Of a stretch of 64,000 nt of DNA, positions 11,184 through 22,148 are shown in pieces (the first letter of the stretch is position 1; each line of letters starts with the position of its first letter). The notes under the pieces are model-generated. The model had not been told where the DNA came from. It saw nothing but the letters and a program-made list of their open reading frames with translations, and ran no database searches. This stretch comes from Scalesia atractyloides (taxonomy: Eukaryota; Streptophyta; Magnoliopsida; Asterales; Asteraceae): positions 44,835,137 to 44,899,136 of the forward strand of contig CAMTDV010000017.1 in NCBI GenBank assembly GCA_947069175.1, read 5' to 3'. The translations under genes were made by a program, and so were the position numbers.

Positions 11184-12429
11184 AGAATTTTTCAAATTAG
11201 TCTATTATTTTGATGTTAGTAATAGACATATTACAACTTCTTCAAATAATGATCCTCACATTAACGATCCTTCATTAATCTTATGATCATTTTTTTGTCT
11301 GGCTTACTTTAATACCGTATAACATTACTCACTATAACTTTCTTTATAAATATATATCTCATCCACTCTAATTTCTAAACCTAATATGTTTTTCCCTACT
11401 TAAAGTTTCTATAGGATTAGTGTCACACCCCGACCCGCAGCGGAATAAAAGTCGGGACGTAATTGGGTTATCACCAAAGCTCATGATGTTTACTAAAATG
11501 TTTCATATTTATTATATTCAAATTACAACTTAGATATTCAAAACAAAATTCATACAATTACAAGAAAATGAAACTACATAATTATTCCAAGACTTAAACT
11601 TGTTTATTCTTCTAGGCCTTCCTATGTGTTTCTTGTCTCAGCTGGATCACCTGTATCATGTGTAAAACGGGGGATATTTTGGGTCAACAAAAGTTGGCGA
11701 GTGAACATTGATAAAACATTATTACTAATTTCTTGTTTTATTTACTAAGGAAAATTGTGCACATATCACATGTGAGCAAACATATATAAATAAACAAACA
11801 CAAACCACTTTGAATGAGTATATGACATGAATGATGATGAATGTGAGATCAAGGCTCAATCAAACGGAGCCGATCTTATGAGGCACCTGATGCTCAACCC
11901 GTCTCCCACGGGGAACTGATGGGCCTAATGATGTGCGTGCATTGAAAATGATAAATCCAATCTACATATAATCCACACAACAATTGATACACATTTGATA
12001 CATATTTGATTACGGATATGATGAATGCACAAGTGTTTATATATATAATAAACGGATTATACGACACATGATACACCCCAAAACATGATTAAAACGGGGA
12101 ATTGATGGAGATTCACTCACATTGGGTGCGTTCTTTGATGACGTTGGATGCGCACGAATTTTAGGATTCGATCGACGAGGGAAAAACTAACCTAAAATAA
12201 TAACGAAATGATTCGGTAAATAAATGGATTTTATTTGAGATTAATATTTTTAATTAGTACTCTTAATGGGATTTTTAGATTTATTTTTGGGAGTTTAAGG
12301 AAATTTTCTAACTTTAAAAATCTTATTTTTAACTATTTTTAAATGATTTTTCAATTAAATAAATAAAATTTTTTTTGACTTTTGACTTTTGACCGTTGAC
12401 CGTTGACCGGTCAGACTGTGTTTTTATAT

Positions 12430-12840
12430 GCGCTGAGTGAGGTTCGAACTCGGGACCTCTCGTATACGTGCACGCAGCTCTACCAACTGAGCTACGTGTC
12501 TAACCCGAAATATTCTCTGTTTTAATTATATTTATATACTAATTCATTTTAAACTTATTTGGTTTTTTATTAAAAATGATTTATATGGCCGAACCGGTTG
12601 CAGGGACCCGGAGTCGAACTCGGGTCCTTCGGTTCGAGTGCGCACAGCCCAACCAGTTGGGCTGTGTGTCTAATCTGTTTAACTAATGGATTGTATTACT
12701 CTTATAAACATTCTGTGACTTGTTCTGATTCAGTTCTAAAAATGTTGGTTTTAATTCTGAAAGTCGGTACGTGTGCGATTCGAACTCGGGACGTGTGTAT
12801 TGTTTGTGCACACAGTCCACCGCTGGACTGTGTGTCTAAC
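12430..12840 (-). ncRNA. tRNA-like modules A, B and C in element 1 3' LTR
   Basis: There are three tandem modules, each 70-75 nt plus an AT-rich spacer. Module A (12430-12501) has A box TAGCTCAGTTGG (12483-12494, minus) and B box GTTCGAACC (12441-12449), starts 45 nt apart as in a tRNA, and a perfect D-stem GCTC/GAGC. Its middle resembles plant isoleucine tRNA. Module B (12599-12672) and C (12764-12836) keep a GTTCGANNC-type B box and a D-arm hairpin (11-bp inverted repeats around AGCCCAAC and AGTCCA), but have weaker A boxes. Acceptor stems are not conserved, so these are tRNA-derived sequences, not working tRNA genes. All lie downstream of the TATA box, in the sense of the element. Confidence 0.7.
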
Positions 12841-13300
12841 CCGTTTGAATATCTGATTTTAATTATACTAATACTTATTTTCGACTTCATCTTCTTCGTT
12901 TATAAGAACACAGAACAGTGAAATCCGGCTGTTCTGTTTAATCGTTCACGACTTATACTTGATTGAAATGGACAGAAAAATTAAATGATATGGTATACCA
13001 GAACAGCGGGTTTGCTTTGGTTTTCTGGCAAGTGTCGTCGGCTCCGATTTGTGATTTCCGGCTGTATGAACTGTTTTTAACAGTTTCGATTATTGGGTTG
13101 AACAATTAAAGCATAAATTAAGAGATAGCAGGAAATGTTTAGATGATTATACCGTCTGATGAACGGACGCGGTTTTCTGATCAGGGATTTCCGGCGATGT
13201 TCCGGCGAAATTGGAAATCTCCGGCGACGAGCTTTTGAGTAATTGCAACTTCGAAAAAGTGTGCGGTTCTGAGCGAAAGGATTTCCGGAAGATTGAGTGG

Positions 13301-13309
13301 GTATTTATA
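13301..13309 (-). promoter_or_regulatory. TATA box of element 1 3' LTR
   Basis: The minus strand reads CCCTATAAATACCC. The equivalent boxes in the other three sibling LTRs are at 21198-21206, 34108-34116 and 41830-41838. This places modules A-C in the transcribed R/U5 part and module D in U3. Confidence 0.65.
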
Positions 13310-13570
13310 GGGAGGAACTGGATGAATTGTGTCCGATTTTTGAGTCTTGATTCGTGGTCAAAGGTTTTCCGGCGGTTATGACCGAAATTGACGGCCGACA
13401 ACGGTTATGATTGATGTCGTGATCGGTTATCGCGTTTTAGTCAAGAGGGAAATGGCCAAAATCGCGGATTGCCGGATTTTCCGGTGATTGCGAGTTCTGA
13501 GTGCGCGGTGATCTCTGGTTTTGAATTCGGGTTTAACTTTAAGTACTATTTATTTCAGTATTGTCACAAA

Positions 13571-13643
13571 GAAGGCGTGTGGCGGAGTGGTGTGTTGTGT
13601 GTTTGTTCATCCGGGTGACCCGGGTTCGAAACCCGGCGTCTCC
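13571..13643 (+). ncRNA. tRNA-like module D in element 1 3' LTR
   Basis: A 73-nt block. The 5' GAAGGCG can pair with the 3' CGTCTCC at 6 of 7 positions, including one G-T. The T-arm is perfect (CCGGG, loop TTCGAAA, CCCGG). The A box is TGGCGGAGTGG (13580-13590) and the B box GGTTCGAAACC (13623-13633). D and anticodon arms are not clear, so I assign no anticodon. It is antisense to the retroelement. T-rich sequence follows within 10 nt. Confidence 0.7.
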
Positions 13644-13860
13644 ATTTATTTTTTTATTCATTATTTATTATTAATTATAAATTATGGTTTTTAAATTCTA
13701 ATATATTTTTTAATTATGTATTGTTTAAAATTAATATGAACCATAAATACGCAACGAAATTTATAACTGAATATTTGATTGATAAACGAAGCGGGTTTTG
13801 AAACCCGTTTTTCGACAAATGTTACAGTATCCCCTACTTTTAGAAATTTCGTCCCGAAAT

Positions 13861-15330
13861 TTAAGTAGTAGTGATAACAGGAAAAAGATGCGGGTATTTT
13901 TCGCGCATTGAGTCTTCACGTTCCCAAGTAAACTCAGGTCCTCGTTTTGACTCCCAACGTACCCTGACAATTGGAATACGACTTCGTCTTAAACGCTTCT
14001 CTCCGAAGTCCATGATTTCTACTGGTCTTTCAATGAAATGCATAGATTCATCGACTTGAATGTCTTCTAGAGGAATATGGAGGTTTTCATCGGCGAGGCA
14101 CTTTTTCAAGTTTGATACATGAAATGAGGGATGAATTCTGTTGAGCTCTTCTGGTAGGTCAAGCTTGTATGCTACAGGACCTACTCTTTCGAGTATCTTG
14201 AAAGGTCCTACGTAGCGTGGTGCTAGCTTGCCCTTCTGGCCAAAACGAATCACTCCCTTCCACGGTGATACTTTTAAAAGTACTTGATCACCAATGTCAA
14301 ACTCCAAGGGCTTTCGTCGTTTGTCGGCATAACTCTTTTGACGACTTTGAGCTGCTAGAAGATTGTTTCGAATTTGAATGACCTTGTCGGTTGTTTCTTG
14401 AATTAATTCTGGACCGGTGATTTGTGATTCCCCAATTTCGTGCCAACATACTGGAGATCGGCACTTACGACCATATAAAGCTTCGAAAGGAGCCATGCCG
14501 ATACTTGAATGATAGCTATTGTTGTACGAAAATTCAACTAATGGTAGATGAGCGTCCCAATTCCCTTTGAAGTCTATGACACATGCTCGAAGCATGTCTT
14601 CAAGAGTTTGGATGGTGCGTTCAGATTGACCATCAGTTTGAGGATGAAAAGCGGTACTGAGGTCTAATCGTGTCCCCAAGGCGGTTTGTACGGCTCACCA
14701 TGTTCGTGAGGTGAAACGACCATCACGGTCTGAAATGATGCTCAAAGGTACACCATGACGGCTTACGATCTCGCTGATGTAGATACGAGCTAACTTCTCG
14801 TTTCTTGAAGTCCTCGCGAATCAGAATGAAATGAGATGACTTTGTAAGACGATCGATTATTACCCATATAGTGTCATACCCACTGGAGGTGCGAGGTAAC
14901 CCGGTAATGAAATCTATGGTTATGTTTTCCCACTTCCATACAGGTATTTCGGGTTGGACTAGAAGTCCTGAAGGTCTTTGATGTTCAGCTTTTACTTTGG
15001 AACAGGTAAGGCACTTGGAAACAAAAACAGCGATATCCATTTTCATGCCAGGCCACCAATAGGTGTATCGTAGGTCTTGATACATCTTGTCGGCTCCAGG
15101 GTGTACAGAGTACCGTGTTTTGTGCGCCTCATTCATGAGGAAATCACAAAGGTTATCGCGATCAGGAATCCATATGCGATTTAAATAGTATAGAATACCG
15201 TCGGATTTGGTTTCGATTTTGAGTTCAGCTCCACATGACAGCTCATCGCGTACGTCATTTTCTGTTACAGAAACATGTTGAGCTGCTCGGATTCGATCTT
15301 TGATGTCGGTTATGATTTGCGAACAGAGAA
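13861..15330 (-). pseudogene. Element 1 integrase with C-terminal chromodomain (broken)
   Basis: The integrase inserts the cDNA copy into chromatin. The zinc-binding HHCC region is near 15000-15130 (HPGADKMYQDLRY, then CLTCSKVKAEHQRPSG). The catalytic core follows (DFITGLPR, then DGQSERTIQTLED). After it come the SPWKGVIRFG segment and a chromodomain-like C-terminus (VRWESKRGPEFTWEREDSM), the mark of the Tekay lineage, which may direct integration through histone binding. Two lesions: a one-base insertion near 14802 relative to element 2, and an in-frame TGA at 14695-14697. The downstream 272 codons are open. Confidence 0.9.
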
Positions 15331-17330
15331 GACGAATGGAGTTCGCATAACCTTTTCGACTGAGTGCATCAGCCACCACGTTTGCCTTGCCAGGATGATA
15401 CCGAATTTCACAGTCGTAGTCGTTAATAAGTTCGACCCATCTTCGTTGCCTCATATTCAACTCCTTTTGGTTGAAGATATGTTGGAGACTTTTGTGGTCA
15501 GTGTATATTTCACACTTGGTACCGTAGAGGTAATGTCTCCATATCTTGAGAGCAAACACAACGGCTCCAAGTTCCAGGTCGTGGGTGGTGTAATTCTTCT
15601 CATGAACCTTGAGTTGCCTAGAAGCATAGGCTATCACTTTTCCTCTTTGCATTAATACACAACCTAGCCCTTGCCCTGATGCGTCGCAATATACTACAAA
15701 GTCATCGCAACCCTCGGGGAGTGTGAGGATAGGTGCGTCACAAAGTTTTTGCTTTAGAGTTTGGAAAGCTTCTTCTTGTTTAGGTCCCCATATGAAGGGT
15801 TTTCCTTTATGAGTCAGAGCCGTGAGTGCTACAGCAATACGGGAAAAATTGGCAGTGAAGCGTCGGTAGTAACCAGCCAAACCGAGAAATGACCTTACTT
15901 CGGTAGGGGTACGTGGCGCTTGCCATTCTTGCACTGCCTTAATTTTTGAAGGATCAACATGAATTCCCTTATCATTGACGACATGTCCAAGGAATTGTAC
16001 TTCTCCTAACCAGAATTCACATTTTGAGAATTTAGCGTAGAGCTTTTCAGTCCTTAAGAGTGTAAGGATGAGCCTAAGGTGTCGTTCATGATCGGATTTA
16101 GACTTGGAGTAGATAAGAATATCGTTGATGAAGACTATGACGAAACGGTCGAGGTAGGGTTTGCATACCCTATTCATTAGATCCATGAAGACAGCGGGGG
16201 CGTTGGTTAAACCGAATGGCATGACCATGAATTCGTAATGACCATAACGAGTCCGGAAAGAGGTCTTTGGGATATCTTCTTCATGTACTCTGAGTTGATG
16301 ATAACCAGAACGAAGGTCGATTTTTGAAAAGCAGGTGGCGCCTTGAAGTTGGTCTAGGATATCATCGATGCGAGGTAGTGGATAGCGATTTTTAACCGTT
16401 AGCTTGTTAGGTTCTCTATAATCAATGCACATGCGAAACGTTCCATCTTTCTTCTTCACAAAAAGAACAGGTGCACCCCAAGGCGAGGAGCTAGGACGTA
16501 TGAATCCTTTGTCAGTCAGCTCTTGCAGTTGACTGGCCAGCTCTTGCATTTCTGATGGGGCTAACCTATTATGAGATTTTGCGACTGGTGTAGCGCCAGG
16601 TACAAGATCGATGCGGAATTCGACTTCTCTCACAGGAGGGAGTCCTGAAATGTCGTCGGGAAAGACTTGTGGGAATTCTTTCACAACTGGAATATCTTCG
16701 AGTTTCCTTTCCTTGTTTCCCTTTTTGACGAAGTGAGTTAGGAATGCGACATAGTTCTTGCGGAGATATCTTTGGGCTTGAAGGCAGGACATTAGTTTGA
16801 GTCCTTTAGAAGGGGTTTCCCCAAAAATACGTAGGGTCTGACCGTCTGCAAGAGGAATGCGGATGAACTTTTCGCGACACACTACTTCAGCGTGATGCTG
16901 GCTGAGCCAGTCCATACCGATTATAACATCGAAACTTCCCAGCTTCATAGGAATGAGGTCAACTGGAAAATCGTGATCGTTTAGAGTGAAGGTACAATCG
17001 CGTATAATAGAATTTAATAAAACAGGTTTTCCGTCAGCAACTTCCACCGTTAGAGATTCCATGATATTAACACGAGTTTGGTTGAGGATAGGTTCAAATT
17101 CTAAGGACACAAAACTCTTATCCGCGCCAGTATCGAATAACATGGATGCATAACTACCATTGATGAGAAACGTACCGTTAACCACGTTGTTGTCAGCCCT
17201 AGCTTGGTTGGCATTGATGTTGAAAGCTCTTCCTCTGGCAGGTGGAGGAGCTTGGTTAGCTTGGTTTACCGGGTTTGCTTGAGCTTGGGCATGGATGATG
17301 TTCACCAAGCGTGGACATGTGTTCCTGAAG
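15330..17330 (-). pseudogene. Element 1 protease, reverse transcriptase and RNase H (broken)
   Basis: This part of Pol matures the polyprotein and copies the RNA. The protease motif LFDTGADKSF is near 17120. Reverse transcriptase runs from about 16650 (RIDLVPGATPVAK) through the FGLTNAP motif near 16210. The catalytic box reads FINDILIYS near 16120, where family members, including sibling element 2, have FIDDILIYS. One catalytic aspartate is therefore replaced by asparagine. RNase H starts near 15710 (VVYCDASGQGLGCVL) and ends with ADALSRKGY near 15345. This stretch is open, but it sits between frameshifts. Confidence 0.9.
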
Positions 17331-18533
17331 TGGTTTGGGTCCCCACAGTTGTAACAAGCTCGCATGGGTTGCATCTGGGGTAGTTGGGTTGGTAGTAAGT
17401 TTGGGCTGTGTGTGGTGCAGGTGGTAGAAGTAAGAGTTGTTGGGCTTGACCCACTATCTGATGGTGGGTTTGGATTGGGGGTTGATTGCGGTTCATTCTT
17501 TGAAGAGTACGACAGGTTTGGATGGTGTGACCTGCGCGGCCACAGCTTGTGCAATGTTGGCAAAGAGTTTCGGGAGGGTGGTGGTATTGACAACGGTTGC
17601 ATTTTGGGTGTGGGCCGGTGTATGGCTTTTTAAATTTTGCAGCTGAGGGAGCAATTTGGGTGATTGGTGCAGCGGTGATAGGAGGGTTGGTTTGAGTGAC
17701 AGCAAAATTCTTGTTGTTTTGTTTCCTCTTACCAGCAAACTTTGAGGAGGAGACTGAGTGGTTTGTAGTTGAGGTCTCTATGGGTGCTTTCTTCTTTTCA
17801 TCTTTGAACTTGCCGTTTCGAATGAGATTTTCAGTGAGTTCTGTAGCTAACTCCATCACGGCTTCAAGTGTTGCAGGCGAAGTGCTTAAAACTGAGTCTT
17901 GAATTTTCGAGGGAAGACCTCGAATGTAATGTTCAACCAAGCGGTACACAGGGGTGAACAGATTAGGGATCATCTGGTTCAGTTCGAGAAATCTCTTGTT
18001 ATAGGAAGTGTGATCTCCTTCCTTTTGTTTTAGCGCGTGGAATTCATCTTCCAACTTTTTGATTACGCTTCTTGGACAGAAGCGTCTTGTCATGAGTTCC
18101 CTTAACTCTTCCCATGTTAAGGCCATGACATCTTCAACTCCTCGTTTACCCTTTTCCGTGTTCCACCAGGTAAGGGCTACCCCAAACAGTCTTCCACTTG
18201 CAAACGTACCTTGCGATCCTCGGGACAATCGCAATTGAGGAAAGTGTTCTCCATTTCTTCAAACCAGTGAAGGAGAGCAGTAACACCTTCGGTCCCTTCA
18301 TACCTTGGGGGATCGCAAGATTTGAAGTGTTTGTAAGAGCACTTTTTGGAGGGAGGGTTGGCGACGCTCTGGTCTTCTTGATTGGGAGGGTTGATGGGAT
18401 TTGCGGTGAGAGCTTGTTGAACTTGAATCACGATGTCAGGAAGCACTGCGGCCATTTGTTTAGTAATTTGTGTGGCCAAGCGTTCATTTGATCTTCCTGA
18501 CTTTCTACCTCCACGTAGTTGCCTAGCCGACAT
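17330..18533 (-). pseudogene. Element 1 Gag (frameshifted)
   Basis: It starts at Met 18533 (MSARQLRGGRKSG). The gag core follows (CSYKYF-like CSYKHFKSCDPPRYEG, then the LTWWNTEKG motif and FCPRSVIKKLEDEF), then CQHCTSCGRAGHTIQTC and the zinc knuckle CYNCGDPNHFRNTC near 17320-17360. Compared with element 2, there is a one-base deletion near 18200 and another frame change near 17375 just before the knuckle, so Gag and Pol are no longer in one frame. Siblings suggest a single gag-pol frame originally. Confidence 0.88.
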
Positions 18534-19330
18534 CTACAGGAACATACATAGGAAGATTGTGAGTTTAAGAAGTTTTTAGGTGTCATGTGTCGTTAAAAGA
18601 ATGAAAAATAACATAACTGACAATAATGCAACTACATCCATAGGATGTCTTGGGTTTGCTCATGTTTGGGCCTCCAATGTCCCCCATACCATCGCCTGTG
18701 TAGTTATGTGGACCCCATGACTATTGGGCTTGGTAGGATTCACATTGGTGTTGGCGGATTAACACTCGCACCACCCGAATGAAAATCGGAAAATATAATT
18801 GCGAGATGTATGGTAGGAGGGTGTCCAGGTGTAGACACAATGACAACTCAAAGTGGGGTCAGCTCACACGACGTTTGGTATAGCATGCTTTGGCCTAATA
18901 GGTCTTTCGTACTCTCATCGTTAGTCCCCAGGTAGGCAAACTGGTCCTTTATTTTGGATTTTATACGAATGCCAAGTCTAGACAGGACGTTCCGACTACC
19001 GGTACTCGTACCCTTCCAGTTACTACATGCCTGTCATGAGAACTCACTTTAATGTGATTTGAAAATACAAAAATCATTGCAAAAATCATGGTAATCGTGA
19101 GGTGTGTGCTCTCATGGATATGATATGTTTTGAGGATATGATTCATGATGAGCATTGTATAATATTTTTTTTTTTTTGAGCATGCTTGCATAACATTGAG
19201 TGTAACAATAAACATAAAGCATATAAACATCATGAATTTTGTATGTAACGCATAAGCAATTTAAAATTTTAATAAACTATAGTATAGGCTTTAAGGGTCT
19301 AATAACCTATCCTATATCCCTATAGTCATG

Positions 19331-19342
19331 GCTCTAATACCA
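19331..19342 (-). other. Element 1 primer-binding site
   Basis: The minus strand reads TGGTATTAGAGC, one change from the Met-tRNA complement seen intact in element 2 (40122-40133). It lies 3 bases from the 5' LTR. Confidence 0.85.
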
Positions 19343-20327
19343 ATCTGTCACACCCTAACCCACAACGGAATAAAAGTTGGGGCGTAATTGGGTTATCACC
19401 AAAGCTCATGATGTTTACTAAAATGTTTCATATTTATTATATTCAAATTACAACTTAAATATTCAAAACAAAATTCATACAATTACAAGAAAATGAAACT
19501 ACATAATTATTCCAAGACTTAAACTTGTTTATTCTTCTAGACCTTCCTATGTGTTTCTTGTCTCAGCTGGATCACCTGTATCATGTGTAAAACGGGGGAT
19601 ATTTTGGGTCAACAAAAATTGGCGAGTGAACCTTGATAAAACATTATTACTAATTTCTTGTTTTATTTAATAAGGAAAATTTATGCACATATCACATGTG
19701 AGCAAACATATATAAATAAACAAACACAAACCACTTTGAATGAGTATATGATATGAATGATGATGAATGTGAGATCAAGGCTCAATCAAACGGAGCCGAT
19801 CTTATGAGGCACCTGATGCTCAACCCGTCTCCCACGGGGAACTGATGGGCCTAATGAAATGCGTGCACTGAAAATGATAAATCCAATCTACATATAATCC
19901 ACACAACAATTGATACACATTTGATCACGGATATGATGAATGCACAAGTGTTTATATATATAATAAAAGGATTATACGACACATGATACACCCCAAAACA
20001 TGATTAAACCGGGGAATTGATAGAGATTCACTCACATTGGGTGCGTTCTTTGATGACGTTGGATGCGCACGAATTTTAGGATTCGATCGACGAGGGAAAA
20101 ACTAACCTAAAATAATAACGAAATGATTCGTTAAATAAATGGATTTTATTTGAGATTAATATTTTTAATTAGTACTCTTAATGAGATTTTTAGATTTATT
20201 TTTGTGAGTTTAAGGAAATTTTCTAACTTTAAAAATCTTATTTTAAGTATTTTTAAATGATTTTTCAATTAAATAAAAACAAAATTTTTTTTTTTGACTT
20301 TTGACCGGCCAGACTGTGTTTTTATAT

Positions 20328-20740
20328 GCGCTGAGTGAGGTTCGAACTCGTGACCTCTCGTATACGTGCACGCAGCTCTACCAACTGATCTACGTGTCTA
20401 ACCCGAAATATTCTCTGTTTTAATTATATTTATATACTAATTCATTTTAAACTTATTTGGTTTTTTATTAAAAATGATTTATATGGCCGAACCGGTTGCA
20501 GGGACCCGGAGTCGAACTCGGGTCCTTCGGTTCGAGTGCGCACAGCCCAACCAGTTGGGCTGTGTGTCTAATCTGTTTAACTAATGGATTGTATTACTCT
20601 TATAAACATTATGTGACTTGTTCTGATTCAGTTCTAAAAATGTTGGTTTTAATTCTGAAAGTCGGTACGTGTGCGATTCGAACTCGGGACGTGTGTATTG
20701 TTTGTGCACACAGTCCACCGCTGGACTGTGTGTCTAACCG
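20328..20740 (-). ncRNA. tRNA-like modules A, B and C in element 1 5' LTR
   Basis: These match the modules of the 3' LTR: A at 20328-20398, B at 20497-20569, C at 20662-20735. Module A has one change in the A box (GAGCTA becomes GATCTA on the plus strand). Because this is the 5' LTR, these are the copies that would be transcribed in the genomic RNA leader. Confidence 0.68.
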
Positions 20741-21467
20741 TTTGAATATCTGATTTTAGTTATACTAATACTTATTTTCGACGTCATCTTCTTCGTTTAT
20801 AAGAACACAGAACAGTGAAATCCGACTGTTCTGTTTAATCGTTCACGACTTATACTTGATTGAAATGGACAGAAAAATTAAATGATATGGTATACCAGAA
20901 CAGCGGGTTTGCTTCGGTTTTCCGGCAAGTGTCGTCGTTTCCGATTTGTGATTTCCGGCGGTATGAACTGTTTTTAACAGTTTCGATTATTGGGTTGAAC
21001 AATTAAAGTATAAATTAAGAGATAGCAGGAAATGTTTAGATGATTATACCGTCTGATGAACGGACGCGGTAATCTGATCAGGGATTTCCGGCGATGTTCC
21101 GGCGAAATTGGAAATCTCCGGCGACGAGCTTTTGAGGAATTGCAACTTCGAAAAAGTGTGCGTGTCTGAGCGAAAGGATTTCCGGAAGATTGAGTGGGTA
21201 TTTATAGGGAGGAACTGGATGAATTGTGTCCGATTTTTGAGTCTTGATTCGCGGTCAAAGGTTTTCTGGCGGTTATGACCGAAATTGACGGCCGGCAACG
21301 GTTATGATTGATGTCGTGATCGGTTATCGCGTTTTAATCAAGAGGGAAATGGCCAAAATCGCGGATTGCCGGATTTTCCGGTGAGTACGAGTTCTGAGTG
21401 CGCGGTGATATCTGGTTTTGAATTCGGGTTTTACTTTAAGTATTATTTATTTCAGTATTGTCACAAA

Positions 21468-21540
21468 GAAGGCGTGTGGCGGAGTAGTGTGTTGTGTGTT
21501 TGTTCATCCGGGTGACCCGGGTTCGAAACCCGGCGTCTCC
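21468..21540 (+). ncRNA. tRNA-like module D in element 1 5' LTR
   Basis: Same as 13571-13643 except GAGTGG is GAGTAG in the A box. The T-arm and acceptor pairing are unchanged. A T-rich run (ATTTATTTTTTTT) follows at 21541. Confidence 0.68.
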
Positions 21541-21726
21541 ATTTATTTTTTTTCATTATTTATTATTAATTATAAATTATGGTTTTTAAATTCTAATATA
21601 TTTATTAATTATGTATTGTTTAAAATTAATATGAACCATAAATACGCAATGAAATTTATAACTGAATATTTGATTGATAAACGAAGCGGGTTTTGAACCC
21701 CGTTTTTCGACGAATGTTACAATTAG

Positions 21727-22148
21727 CTTTTAAATAATATCATTGATTATCTCTTAAGACACGATAATCCTACTGATCTTTTCTGATAAAAGTACCGCAG
21801 AAGAAAATTAGAGCATGATGAATAGGATAAATCAAACATGATGTCTCTTATGATAATCAAGAACTCAATTAAAATAAATGATATCACTAAAGTTATTCCA
21901 GATTAAGTTTTTCCTAAGACTAATCTAATTTTATTATGGAATATTCAAAAGAACTCCTAAGATGCATGCCTTCATTTCATATTCTAAACTATAAGGTTAA
22001 ATGAAATCCGTGAATACATCATAATGTACAATACCATAACCTATAAAATAAAGGGCTTACACATGGACATAAGTACATTTTTTTTTCCAATGCATTACTA
22101 CTAACCTTTCCACAACTAGATTTTGGTGCCTTATAAATCAACTATAAC
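21727..22148 (+). other. Copia internal DNA between insertions
   Basis: AT-rich sequence from the copia interior, between element 1 and the solo LTR. Stops in all frames; I could not place it on a domain. Likely leader or gag-region remnant. Confidence 0.4.

Larger units (their letters stand above)
11421..13826 (-). repeat. Element 1 3' LTR (2406 bp)
   Basis: It runs from TGTCACACCCCGACC to GTTACA. It contains, in plus-strand order, TTGAC repeats (12375-12408), tRNA-like modules A, B and C on the minus strand (12430-12836), a minus-strand TATA box (13301-13309) and tRNA-like module D on the plus strand (13571-13643). It is highly similar to the partner LTR, apart from scattered substitutions and short indels. 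Confidence 0.95.
11421..21721 (-). mobile_element. Tekay-lineage Ty3/gypsy element 1, full length
   Basis: LTRs are 11421-13826 (3' LTR) and 19346-21721 (5' LTR). The target duplication ATTAG is at 11416-11420 and 21722-21726. Gag, protease, reverse transcriptase, RNase H and integrase run right to left, with a C-terminal chromodomain. The primer-binding site is at 19331-19342. A purine-rich tract (AAAAGTAGGGGATAC on the minus strand) lies next to the 3' LTR at 13827. It has several frameshifts and stops, and is a sibling of element 2 at 32032-42351. Confidence 0.95.
19346..21721 (-). repeat. Element 1 5' LTR (2376 bp)
   Basis: Same structure as the 3' LTR. The TTGAC array is shorter: two copies (about 20290-20305) against five in the 3' LTR. 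The start reads TGTCACACCCTAACC, with C-to-T changes relative to siblings. Confidence 0.95.

Noticed and set aside
12430..12836. Functional tRNA genes
   Set aside because: Acceptor stems are not paired and no anticodon arm is convincing; called tRNA-like only.
13861..14679. Separate 272-residue integrase protein starting at 14679
   Set aside because: That Met is internal; the segment only looks separate because of the TGA at 14695-14697.
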